From contig JAJYGN010000068.1 in NCBI GenBank assembly GCA_021790675.1, forward strand, positions 1 to 42,890: a DNA stretch of 42,890 bases, read 5' to 3'. Made by a program: the position numbers and the translations under genes. Position 1 is the stretch's first letter. Every line of letters starts with the position of its first letter. Shown here piece by piece: positions 17,171-24,127 of this stretch. The stretch comes from Actinomycetes bacterium (GTDB lineage: Bacteria > Actinomycetota > Acidimicrobiia > Acidimicrobiales > RAAP-2). The notes under the pieces were generated by a model, which was not told the DNA's origin, ran no database searches, and worked only from the letters and a program-made list of their open reading frames with translations.

Positions 17171-17178
17171 AGGTCGCC

Positions 17179-17184
17179 ACCTTA
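17179..17184 (-). promoter_or_regulatory. -10-like box (TAAGGT) of pepN
   Basis: TAAGGT eight bases before the pepN ATG on the minus strand, back to back with the box of the divergent kinase within a 39-base intergenic gap. Confidence 0.45.
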
Positions 17185-17197
17185 CGTCGAAATCTTC

Positions 17198-17203
17198 TAC
17201 GCT
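17198..17203 (+). promoter_or_regulatory. Leaderless-type -10 (TACGCT) of the PfkB kinase
   Basis: TACGCT exactly six bases before the GTG at 17210; there is no Shine-Dalgarno sequence between them. Confidence 0.65.
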
Positions 17204-17209
17204 CGCTAA

Positions 17210-18247
17210 GTGACAACTACTCCCACGCCCGTTTCGCTGCGCATGCGCCCGGGTCCCAATCGGCTCGCGGTGACGGGCATCGGCAACGCGATGCTCGACG
17301 TGATCACGCGCGATTCGGACCGCGCCTACGAGTCCCTCGGGCTGGTGAAGGCCTCGATGACCCTGATCGAGGGAGACCAGCTCGACACCTTCTACAACGC
17401 GATGGGCCCGACGGTCCAGATGTCGGGCGGATCGGTCGCCAACTCCATTGCCGGCGTCGCCAACCTCGGCGGGACGTGCGGCTACATCGGCAAGGTCGCC
17501 GACGACGAGTTCGGCGAGCGATTCACCCACGACCTGCGCAGCCTCGGCGTCGAGCTGGACCTCGCGGTGGCCGCCGCCCACGAGGGCGCCACCGGGCGCT
17601 GTCACGTCTTCATCTCCGACGACGCCCAGCGCACGATGGCCACCTACCTCGGTGCGTCGAATCAGCTGCGCGTCGAGGACATCAACGAGGGCCTGATCTC
17701 TCGCTCGGAGATCACTTACGTCGAGGGCTATCTCTTCGACCTGCCCCCGGCCAAGGAGGCCGTGCGCAAAGTCGTGAACCTGGCCCACGAGCACGAGTCA
17801 CTGGTGGCGCTGTCGCTGTCGGACATGTTCTGCGTCGATAGGCATCGTCGCGACTTTCTCGAGTTGGTCACGAGCGACGTCGATGTGCTGCTCGCCAACG
17901 AGACCGAGATCACCTCTCTGTTCCAGGCGCGACACCTGGAGCGGGCCTTCGAGGCCATCAACGAGCTCGGTCTGCTCGCCGTCGTCACCCGGGGTCCCCA
18001 GGGTGCGGACGTCGTCCTGCCGAGTGGTGTTGTCTCGGTGCCGGCCCGTGAGGTCGAGACCGTTGTTGACCAGAACGGTGCGGGCGACATGTTCGCCGCT
18101 GGCTTCCTCTATGGACTCGCCCTCGGGGCCGACCCGGTCGAAGCGGCCGAACTCGGATCGCTGTGCGCGGGTGAGATCATCAAGCACCTCGGCGCCCGCC
18201 CGGAGGTTGACCTCGAAGAACTCGCGATCGAGGCCGGTCTGCTCTAG
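17210..18247 (+). CDS. PfkB family carbohydrate/nucleoside kinase (adenosine kinase-like)
   Basis: 345-residue ribokinase-fold kinase phosphorylating a sugar or nucleoside. The N-terminal substrate motif GGSVANSIAGVANLGG (73-88) and C-terminal DQNGAGDMFAAGFLYG (287-302) with the catalytic base Asp293 and anion hole GAGD are intact. The wording matches the adenosine kinase-like bacterial subfamily more than ribokinase or fructokinase, but the substrate is not settled. GTG start fixed by the leaderless-type box. Its TAG is nested with the TAG of the convergent CtaG-like gene in a CTAG tetramer. Confidence 0.9.
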   Translation: MTTTPTPVSLRMRPGPNRLAVTGIGNAMLDVITRDSDRAYESLGLVKASMTLIEGDQLDTFYNAMGPTVQMSGGSVANSIAGVANLGGTCGYIGKVADDEFGERFTHDLRSLGVELDLAVAAAHEGATGRCHVFISDDAQRTMATYLGASNQLRVEDINEGLISRSEITYVEGYLFDLPPAKEAVRKVVNLAHEHESLVALSLSDMFCVDRHRRDFLELVTSDVDVLLANETEITSLFQARHLERAFEAINELGLLAVVTRGPQGADVVLPSGVVSVPAREVETVVDQNGAGDMFAAGFLYGLALGADPVEAAELGSLCAGEIIKHLGARPEVDLEELAIEAGLL

Positions 18248-19083
18248 AGGCCGCGCGCGTCAAGCTCGCGGTCGAGTTCGCGCGTGCGACGTGTCTCGAA
18301 GCGCACCCACGCGATCGCGATGGGTATGCAGATGAGCAGCATCAGCGCGTCGCCGCCGATCCACATGATGGCTCCGCCCAGGTGCACGTTGTCGAGGATC
18401 GACGTCGGCGTCGATCCCGCCGGAGAATCCGTGTTGTAGGCGGGGAACGGGTTGTGAGAGGACATCGCGAGCGCGAGGCCGGTGAAGGTGTCCACCGGCA
18501 CGGCCGCCATCACGTAGACGAGGCGCAGCCCCGGGTGAACGCCCGCCCCGTCCTCGGCGTCGAGCACGGGGCGAAAGAAGAGGTAACCCACGACGAGAAA
18601 GCCGATCTCTTCAATGTGGTGGAGCCACTCATGGGTCAGCATCAGGTTAAAGAATCCGGTCAGGTGGGTGATCGGGATGAAAACGAGGTAGAGACCGAAT
18701 CCCACGAGCGGGTGCAGGAGAAGGCGCACGGCGCCCGAGTCGAGGGTTCGGCGCACTCTCGCCCCGCCGGCGCGCACGGCCAGCTCGAGGGGGCGCCCCG
18801 CGGCGAAGAGGGGGGCGGCGACCATGATGAGGGCCAGGTGCTCGACCATATGGACACTGAAGTACTCGTGGTCGTAGACGCCAATCACCGATTGGGTCGC
18901 GAGGAAGGTGACGACGAGCCCGGCCATGAAGAGCAGCGTGCGCGAGCGCGGCCAGGTCGACGCGCGACGCACAGCGAGTAGGTAGACGATCCCGGCAATC
19001 ACCATCAACGCGGTGGGAAATAGCGCCACCTGCCATTGGTTCAGGTGATGCCACGAAAACTGCGTCTTAACCATCGCGGGCAC
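18244..19083 (-). CDS. CtaG-like cytochrome c oxidase assembly protein (caa3_CtaG family)
   Basis: 279-residue polytopic membrane protein with about seven helices, of the caa3-type CtaG family linked to assembly of the CuA/CuB centres of cytochrome oxidase. Conserved histidine-rich segments are visible: HMVEHLALIMVAAPLF (about 78-93) and LTHEWLHHIEEIGFLVVGY (about 149-167), plus a late NVHLGGAIMWIGGD. GTG at 19083 chosen because TAGACT lies exactly six bases upstream; an ATG three codons inside is the alternative. No oxidase structural genes are in the window. Confidence 0.87.
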   Translation of the reverse strand: MPAMVKTQFSWHHLNQWQVALFPTALMVIAGIVYLLAVRRASTWPRSRTLLFMAGLVVTFLATQSVIGVYDHEYFSVHMVEHLALIMVAAPLFAAGRPLELAVRAGGARVRRTLDSGAVRLLLHPLVGFGLYLVFIPITHLTGFFNLMLTHEWLHHIEEIGFLVVGYLFFRPVLDAEDGAGVHPGLRLVYVMAAVPVDTFTGLALAMSSHNPFPAYNTDSPAGSTPTSILDNVHLGGAIMWIGGDALMLLICIPIAIAWVRFETRRTRELDRELDARGL

Positions 19084-19089
19084 CGCGCC

Positions 19090-19095
19090 AGTCTA
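19090..19095 (-). promoter_or_regulatory. Leaderless-type -10 (TAGACT) of the CtaG-like gene
   Basis: TAGACT on the minus strand exactly six bases before the GTG at 19083. Confidence 0.62.
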
Positions 19096-19125
19096 GGACG
19101 GGCTCAGACCTGAGAATCTCATCAG

Positions 19126-19131
19126 TAGGAT
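19126..19131 (+). promoter_or_regulatory. Leaderless-type -10 (TAGGAT) of the 128-residue membrane protein gene
   Basis: TAGGAT exactly six bases before the GTG at 19138; divergent from the CtaG-like promoter within 54 bases. Confidence 0.62.
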
Positions 19132-19137
19132 GTCCGC

Positions 19138-19524
19138 GTGAAGTCGAAGTGGTTTAGTTCGCGAGCCCTCGTCCTCCACCTCTTGTTGATCGCGTGGCTC
19201 GCGCTGTGCGCCGTCGCGGCCTGGTGGCAGGTCGGTCGGGCGGTGCAGGGCAACGCGCTGAGTTTCATGTACTCGATCGAGTGGCCGGTGTTCGGGGTGC
19301 TCGGCGTGCTTGGGTGGTTCGCGATGCTCAACATGGAGCGCGCCACCGAAGAGGAGGAGCGCGAGCGGCGCGAGTACGAAGAGCGCATGCGCGCCGAGGC
19401 CCAAGCGGCCCGCGCTCGTGACGCCGCCGCGGCGGCCGAGAAGGAGGACCCGTTGCTCGCTGCCTACAACGATCACCTGGCCAAAGTGGCGGTTCAGCCG
19501 AAGAAGAAACTCTGGGGCCACTAG
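19138..19524 (+). CDS. Two-helix membrane protein with charged coiled-coil tail
   Basis: 128 residues; I recognise the pattern as a conserved actinobacterial membrane protein of unknown function but know no firm name. TM1 is about residues 10-30 and TM2 about 46-64, with AAWWQVGRAVQGNALSFMYS between them as the best conserved stretch. A highly charged helix (ERATEEEERERREYEERMR, 67-85, continuing to about 103) should form a cytoplasmic coiled coil. GTG start fixed by the leaderless-type box. Its TAG overlaps the GTG of the next gene. Divergent from the CtaG-like gene, so a link to respiratory oxidase assembly is possible. Confidence 0.75.
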   Translation: MKSKWFSSRALVLHLLLIAWLALCAVAAWWQVGRAVQGNALSFMYSIEWPVFGVLGVLGWFAMLNMERATEEEERERREYEERMRAEAQAARARDAAAAAEKEDPLLAAYNDHLAKVAVQPKKKLWGH

Positions 19525-19844
19525 TGCAGGCGGCATTCGCGCGCTATCGCGTGATGTCCTTCGTCACGGGCACCACGCTGTTGGTGCTGTGCGTGTTTCT
19601 CATCCTGCACACCTTCGATCTCTCGCTCTGGACTCACCTGAAGGTCCTCGTGACCATCGTGGGCATCGGACACGGGGTGGTGCTCTATCCCATCTACATG
19701 GTGATGTGTTTCCAGTTCGCGTTGAAGGCTCGCCTGCACCCGGGCTGGGTGGTTCTGATGCTGCTTGCAGGATTCGTGCCGGGACTCGCGTTCTACATGG
19801 AGCACCGAATGGCGATCACGGTGATGGCCCGCCAGAGCGCGTGA
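19524..19844 (+). CDS. DUF3817 family membrane protein
   Basis: 106-residue integral membrane protein with three hydrophobic segments. The opening FARYRVMSFVTGTTLLVL and the central VGIGHGVVLYPIYMV match the DUF3817 family as I remember it; its function is not known. GTG start overlaps the upstream stop, and its TGA is overlapped by the GTG of the GDPD gene (GTGA), so it sits in a three-gene coupled operon. Confidence 0.78.
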   Translation: MQAAFARYRVMSFVTGTTLLVLCVFLILHTFDLSLWTHLKVLVTIVGIGHGVVLYPIYMVMCFQFALKARLHPGWVVLMLLAGFVPGLAFYMEHRMAITVMARQSA

Positions 19845-20695
19845 GCGTCTGGACGCAGCGTCGCGTCATTAATTTCGCCCACCAAGGCGGCTCCTTCGAG
19901 GGGCCGTCGTCGACGTTGCACGCCATGGCCCGCGCCTTACAGAACGGGGCCAACGCGCTCGAACTCGACGTGCACGCGACGCGCGATCGTCGACTGGTGG
20001 TCTGTCACGACGAGACGGTTGACCGCACGACGAATCACACGGGGGTGATCAGCGAGCTCAGCCTCGAGCAACTTCGCGAGATGGACAATGCTTATTGGTG
20101 GATTGAGGGCAGTGATGTTGCGCCGGGGCACGAGGACGACGAGTACGTCCTGCGCGGCCGCGCGCCCGCGGATGCTCGCCTCTCCGTGGCGACCCTGGCC
20201 GAGGTCGCCGACGCCTTTCCGGGCGTGCTGCTTAACCTCGACATCAAGCAGTCGCTGCCCAACGTCGAGGCCTACGAGGAGTTGCTTGCGCGCGAGATCG
20301 CCAAGCTCGATCTGATCGACCGGGTGATCGTGGCCTCGTTCCTCGATGACGCGATGGTGCGGTTTCGCGCTCTCGCGCCGCGGGTCGCGACCTCGGCGGC
20401 AACTCAGGAGACGACGGCCTTCTACTTCTCGATGCTCGACGGGACGGCGATCGTCCCACCGGCTAAAGCGCTACAGGTACCGATGACCTACGGGGAGATC
20501 CGCGTGGTCGACGAGCGATTCGTCACGACCGCCCACGAGGCGGGCCTGGCGGTGCACGTCTGGACGCTCAACGACGAGGCCGGGATCGACGAAGCGCTCG
20601 ACCTGGGAGTCGACGGAATCATCAGCGATCGGCCCAGCCTCACGAGCGCGCTACTGGCGGCGCGGGGAGTTGCCTGGGACGGGCGGCTGGGCTAG
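19841..20695 (+). CDS. Glycerophosphodiester phosphodiesterase (GDPD family)
   Basis: 284-residue TIM-barrel phosphodiesterase releasing glycerol-3-phosphate from glycerophosphodiesters. Catalytic landmarks: His14 in AHQGG (usually HRGG), the metal ligands in ALELDVHATRDRRLVVCHDE with the second catalytic His, LNLDIK as the third metal strand, and a C-terminal VHVWTLN and DGIISDRP typical of GDPD. No signal peptide, so cytoplasmic. GTG start is set by the GTGA overlap with the DUF3817 gene; the longer in-frame extension upstream is an artefact. Its TAG is nested with the TAG of the antisense bL37 gene. Confidence 0.9.
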   Translation: MSVWTQRRVINFAHQGGSFEGPSSTLHAMARALQNGANALELDVHATRDRRLVVCHDETVDRTTNHTGVISELSLEQLREMDNAYWWIEGSDVAPGHEDDEYVLRGRAPADARLSVATLAEVADAFPGVLLNLDIKQSLPNVEAYEELLAREIAKLDLIDRVIVASFLDDAMVRFRALAPRVATSAATQETTAFYFSMLDGTAIVPPAKALQVPMTYGEIRVVDERFVTTAHEAGLAVHVWTLNDEAGIDEALDLGVDGIISDRPSLTSALLAARGVAWDGRLG

Positions 20696-20775
20696 CCGCG
20701 ACCGCAGTTCGGCTTCTTGCCGTGGTTGGCCTTCTTCTTGGCGCGTAGTTTGCGCTTCACGGTCCGCTTTGACAT
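20692..20775 (-). CDS. Ribosomal protein bL37 (27 residues)
   Basis: A 27-residue, extremely basic peptide: ATG, then SKRTVKRKLRAKKKANHG, then KKPNCGRG and TAG. The core KKANHGKKPN corresponds to the KANHGKRPN signature of the tiny actinobacterial large-subunit protein bL37 first seen in mycobacterial ribosome structures. TAACAT eight bases before the ATG could be its -10. The gene lies antisense in the gap between the GDPD gene and rsmI, its stop sharing the CTAG tetramer with the GDPD stop. The extra C-terminal CGRG is not in the mycobacterial form I remember. The match is from memory of the family. Confidence 0.82.
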   Translation of the reverse strand: MSKRTVKRKLRAKKKANHGKKPNCGRG

Positions 20776-20783
20776 AGGTGACA

Positions 20784-20789
20784 ATGTTA
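20784..20789 (-). promoter_or_regulatory. -10-like box (TAACAT) of the bL37 gene
   Basis: TAACAT on the minus strand, eight bases before the bL37 ATG. Confidence 0.45.
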
Positions 20790-20817
20790 GTAGATCGACG
20801 AGGACCCGAGGAGCGAC

Positions 20818-21675
20818 GTGGAAGAAGCGGTCGAAACCGCCGCACTGGTCGTCGTGGCGACCCCCCTGGGCAACCTCGGCGACATCACCCGACGTGCGCT
20901 CGAGGAGCTCTCACGGGCCGCCACGATCTACTGCGAGGACACCCGGCGCACCCGCACCTTGCTGAGCGCCCTGGGTATCGCCCCGGTGGGCCGGCTGGTG
21001 GCCCTGCACGAGCACAATGAAGTCGCCCTGAGCGCGCGCGTCGTCGCCGACGTCGCCGCCGGCCAGAGAGTGGCGCTGGTGACCGACGCCGGCACCCCGG
21101 GCATCAGCGACCCCGGCGCACGGGTGGTGGCCGCCGTGGTGGCGGCGGGTTATCGAGTGACGACCGCGCCGGGCCCCTCGGCGGTCGTCGCGGCTCTCTC
21201 GGTGAGCGGTCTGCCCACGGAGCGCTTCGTGATGGACGGCTTCGTGCCGCGAAAGGCAGGTGAGCGCCGAGCGCTCTACGACGTCTGGGCGCGCGAGGAG
21301 CGCACGATCATCGCCTACGAGTCGCCCCAGCGCCTCGCCGTCACCCTGGCGGAGCTAGCCCAGGTCTTCCCCGAGCGGCGCGTGGCGGTCGTGCGCGAGT
21401 TGACCAAGATCTACGAGGAGGTGCTGCGCGGCACGCTCGCAGAGGTGAGCGAGCTCGTGGGTTCGCGCGACGTACGTGGCGAAGTCGTCCTCGTGCTCGA
21501 CGCCGCGACGCGGCCCGCGCTGGATGGTTCACTGGTGCGCGCAGCCCTCGCCGAACGACTCGGCGAGGGAGCCAGCCTGCGCGACGCCGTCGCCGGGGTC
21601 GTCGCGGACCTCGGCGTGACTCATCGCGAGGCTTACGAGATGGCGCTCTCGCTCCGCGCCGAGCGCGGTACGTGA
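20818..21675 (+). CDS. rsmI: 16S rRNA (cytidine1402-2'-O)-methyltransferase RsmI
   Basis: 285-residue tetrapyrrole-methylase-fold enzyme methylating the ribose of C1402 in 16S rRNA, using SAM. Characteristic motifs: ATPLGNLGDIT (about 14-24), CEDTRRT (39-45), VTDAGTPGISDPG (about 90-102), PGPSA, and YESPQRL. Length is normal. GTG start with GAGGAGCGAC just upstream. It heads the rsmI-metG-tatD block, the same neighbourhood as in mycobacteria. Confidence 0.95.
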   Translation: MEEAVETAALVVVATPLGNLGDITRRALEELSRAATIYCEDTRRTRTLLSALGIAPVGRLVALHEHNEVALSARVVADVAAGQRVALVTDAGTPGISDPGARVVAAVVAAGYRVTTAPGPSAVVAALSVSGLPTERFVMDGFVPRKAGERRALYDVWAREERTIIAYESPQRLAVTLAELAQVFPERRVAVVRELTKIYEEVLRGTLAEVSELVGSRDVRGEVVLVLDAATRPALDGSLVRAALAERLGEGASLRDAVAGVVADLGVTHREAYEMALSLRAERGT

Positions 21676-21680
21676 TTCAC

Positions 21681-21686
21681 TAGCCT
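21681..21686 (+). promoter_or_regulatory. Leaderless-type -10 (TAGCCT) of metG
   Basis: TAGCCT exactly six bases before the metG ATG, just after the rsmI stop. Confidence 0.6.
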
Positions 21687-21692
21687 TGGCGG

Positions 21693-23225
21693 ATGGGCCG
21701 TTTCTACATCACCACCCCCATCTACTACGTGAACGACGCCCCCCACGTGGGTCACGCGTACACGACGGTGAACGCCGACGCCCTGGCCCGCTGGCACCGC
21801 CTGCGTGGTGACGAGACCAGATTTCTCACCGGCACCGACGAGCACGGCCAGAAGGTGGCCGACGCCGCGGCGAAGAACGGAGTCTCGCCCCAGGAGTGGA
21901 CCGATAGGACCTCGGCGCGCTTTCGCGAGGCCTGGGACGCCCTGGGAATCAGCTACGACGACTTCATTCGCACGACCGAGCCGCGTCACTACGAAACGGT
22001 TCAGAAGTTCCTCGGCGCCATCTACGACAACGGCTACATCTACAAGGACGTCTATCGCGGCCTGTACTGCGTGAGCTGCGAGGACTACTACACGCTGGAA
22101 TCCTCGGACCAGGGCCGATGCCCGATCCACGGCCGGGCCCTGACCGAGATGGAGGAGGAGAACTGGTTCTTTCGCTTGAGTGCCTTCGAAGACCGGCTGC
22201 GCGAGCACTACGAGAGCCACCCCGACTTCGTCACCCCTGAGACCAAGCGCAACGAAGCGGCGTCCTTCATCCGGGGTGGTCTGCGCGACATCTCCATCAC
22301 CCGCACGTCGATCGCCTGGGGCGTTCCCGTGCCCTGGGACGAGGGGCACGTCTTCTACGTCTGGTACGACGCGCTGATCAACTACATGACCGCGATCGGC
22401 TACGGACGTGACGGCGACGAGGTCGCGACCTGGTGGCCGTTCTCGCATCACCTGATCGGCAAGGAGATCATCCGCTTTCACTGCGTGTGGTGGCCGGCGA
22501 TGTGCATGGCCGCGGGCCTCGAGCCGCCCCACCACGTCCAGGTCCACGGCTGGCTGTTGATGGGGGGCCAGAAGCTCTCCAAGACCATGGCGGCCGAAGG
22601 CGCCGTCAAGCTCACCGACATTGCCCCGGTGACGCTGACGAGTGAGTTCGGTGTGGACCCGGTGCGCTATTACTTGCTGCGCGAGACGTCTCTCGGCAAC
22701 GACGGCGAGTTCTCCCACGAGGGGATCACGCACCGCTACAACACGGACCTCGCCAACAACCTTGGCAACTTGATGAGTCGGGTGGCGACGGTGGTGGCGA
22801 CCAAGTGCGCCGGGGTTGGCCCGGCCCCACGCGCCGATTCAGAGCTCGCCCCGCTGGCGCGCGCGGCGATCGCTGATGCCGTCGAGGCCTGGGACTCGTT
22901 CTCGCCCCAGGGGGCGCTCGAGTCGACGTGGCGTCTCTTGAGTGCCACTAACGCCTACCTGGAAGAGCACGCGCCCTGGAAGATGGCCCCGGGCGTCGAC
23001 GTCGAGGCCGTTCTGGGTGACGCCCTCGAAGTGCTGCGCCTCGCCGCCGTGCTCGCCACACCAGCGATGCCGGCGGTGTGTGCCGAGATCTGGCGGCGCA
23101 TCGGTCTCACGGGCTCACCCGAGGACGCGACCGTCGACGTCGCGGCCACCTGGGGCCTTTATCCCGGGGGCCTCGTCGTCGAGAAGGGAGAGCCCCTCTT
23201 TCCTCGGATTCGGATCGACGCGTGA
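21693..23225 (+). CDS. metG: Methionyl-tRNA synthetase
   Basis: Class I aminoacyl-tRNA synthetase charging tRNA-Met, 510 residues. HIGH motif is HVGH (18-21); the KMSKS loop is KLSKT (294-298), a tolerated variant. A zinc knuckle with Cys126, Cys129, Cys143 and His146 (CVSCEDYY ... CPIHG) lies in the connective peptide. The C-terminal anticodon-binding helical domain starts at about 350; there is no appended tRNA-binding domain, as expected for the ~510-residue form. ATG fixed by the leaderless-type box. Its TGA is overlapped by the GTG of tatD. Confidence 0.96.
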   Translation: MGRFYITTPIYYVNDAPHVGHAYTTVNADALARWHRLRGDETRFLTGTDEHGQKVADAAAKNGVSPQEWTDRTSARFREAWDALGISYDDFIRTTEPRHYETVQKFLGAIYDNGYIYKDVYRGLYCVSCEDYYTLESSDQGRCPIHGRALTEMEEENWFFRLSAFEDRLREHYESHPDFVTPETKRNEAASFIRGGLRDISITRTSIAWGVPVPWDEGHVFYVWYDALINYMTAIGYGRDGDEVATWWPFSHHLIGKEIIRFHCVWWPAMCMAAGLEPPHHVQVHGWLLMGGQKLSKTMAAEGAVKLTDIAPVTLTSEFGVDPVRYYLLRETSLGNDGEFSHEGITHRYNTDLANNLGNLMSRVATVVATKCAGVGPAPRADSELAPLARAAIADAVEAWDSFSPQGALESTWRLLSATNAYLEEHAPWKMAPGVDVEAVLGDALEVLRLAAVLATPAMPAVCAEIWRRIGLTGSPEDATVDVAATWGLYPGGLVVEKGEPLFPRIRIDA

Positions 23226-24001
23226 CCTGGACCGACGCCCACTGCCACATCCAGGAGAATTTTCGCGCCGAGGAGGGACCGGATCTGACCGAGGTCCTCT
23301 TGCGCAGCGCGGCCGCGGGGGTGACGAGCGTGGTCGTGGTCGGCACGGACGCCACCACGTCGGCCCAGGCCCTCGCCGTGACCGAGGTCGAGGGCCCGGT
23401 CGAGATCTACGCCACGGTGGGCCTGCACCCCCACGACGCCACGAGTGACCTGGCCGAGGTCGCGACTCTGGCCCGCAGCGCCCATCCTCGCCTGGTCGGC
23501 ATCGGCGAGACGGGCCTCGACTACTTCTACGAGCACTCGCCCCGCTCGGCTCAGCGAGCGGCCTTCGCGGCTCAGATCGCGCTGGCCCACGAGCTCGACC
23601 TCGCCCTGGTGATCCACGCCCGCGACGCCTTCGACGACCTCTTCGCGATCTTGAAGAGCGAAGGAGTGCCGGCACGCACCGTGATCCACTGCTTCACGGG
23701 CGCGTCCACTGACGCCGAGGGGTGCCTGGCGCTGGGCTGTGACATCTCGGTGGCCGGGGTAGTGACCTTCAAGAACGCCGAGGCCCTGCGCGAGGCGATC
23801 CGTATTGTGCCCCTCGAGCGGCTCCACGTCGAGACCGACAGTCCCTTTCTCGCGCCGGTGCCACATCGAGGTCGGCCCAACGAGCCAGCACTGGTGGCGG
23901 TGGTGGGCGAGTACGTCGCTCAGCTGCGCGGCGAGGACCCGGCGATCCTGGCGCGCGCGACGCGGGCCAACACCGCCCGGCTCTTCCGATTGCCGTCCTG
24001 A
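23222..24001 (+). CDS. tatD: TatD family metal-dependent hydrolase
   Basis: 259-residue amidohydrolase-fold metal-dependent nuclease. Metal ligands are visible: DAHCHI (5-10), the Glu in GIGETGLDYFY, His in LVIHARDA, HCFTG and the late Asp in HVETDSPFLAP. Length is normal. GTG start overlaps the metG TGA (GTGA), giving a coupled metG-tatD pair as in many Gram-positives. The segment from 24002 on is a leader region for the next gene. Confidence 0.94.
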   Translation: MTWTDAHCHIQENFRAEEGPDLTEVLLRSAAAGVTSVVVVGTDATTSAQALAVTEVEGPVEIYATVGLHPHDATSDLAEVATLARSAHPRLVGIGETGLDYFYEHSPRSAQRAAFAAQIALAHELDLALVIHARDAFDDLFAILKSEGVPARTVIHCFTGASTDAEGCLALGCDISVAGVVTFKNAEALREAIRIVPLERLHVETDSPFLAPVPHRGRPNEPALVAVVGEYVAQLRGEDPAILARATRANTARLFRLPS

Positions 24002-24027
24002 TAAAGTAGTCATAATCAGGAAGTAAG

Positions 24028-24033
24028 TAGAAT
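24028..24033 (+). promoter_or_regulatory. -10-like box (TAGAAT) preceding a long leader
   Basis: TAGAAT in a locally A/T-rich stretch (24001-24040). Transcription from about 24040 would give a leader of some 90 bases before the PASTA-DPBB gene, unlike the leaderless genes nearby. No clear -35. Confidence 0.45.
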
Positions 24034-24082
24034 TGTTGGTTCACGAGTTGCCATCGTGGGCCGCTCAACCTAGCGTTGGAGG

Positions 24083-24122
24083 ACGGGCCGAATCACCCTG
24101 GCCCGTGATCCTGGCGGAGGAT
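24083..24122 (+). repeat. Two adjacent hairpins in the leader of the PASTA-DPBB gene
   Basis: ACGGGCC (24083-24089) pairs perfectly with GGCCCGT (24100-24106) across a 10-base loop. ATCCT (24108-24112) pairs with AGGAT (24118-24122) across five bases, and this second hairpin contains the GGAGG ribosome site. No T run follows, so an RNA control element is more likely than a terminator. I could not match it to a known riboswitch. Confidence 0.45.
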
Positions 24123-24127
24123 AGACA

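Noticed and set aside
14252-17209. A 985-codon open frame on the plus strand opposite pepN
   Set aside because: Shadow frame produced by strong GC bias; the protein is low in sense-like motifs, while the minus strand encodes an unmistakable M1 aminopeptidase.
17171-17794. N-terminal extension of pepN by some 200 codons
   Set aside because: It lies antisense to the PfkB kinase and lacks homology; the ATG at 17170 precedes the conserved fold and has a promoter-like box.
24034-24127. c-di-AMP (ydaO-type) riboswitch before the PASTA-DPBB gene
   Set aside because: I could not find the conserved core elements in the leader; only two simple hairpins are visible, so I report a structured leader without naming it.
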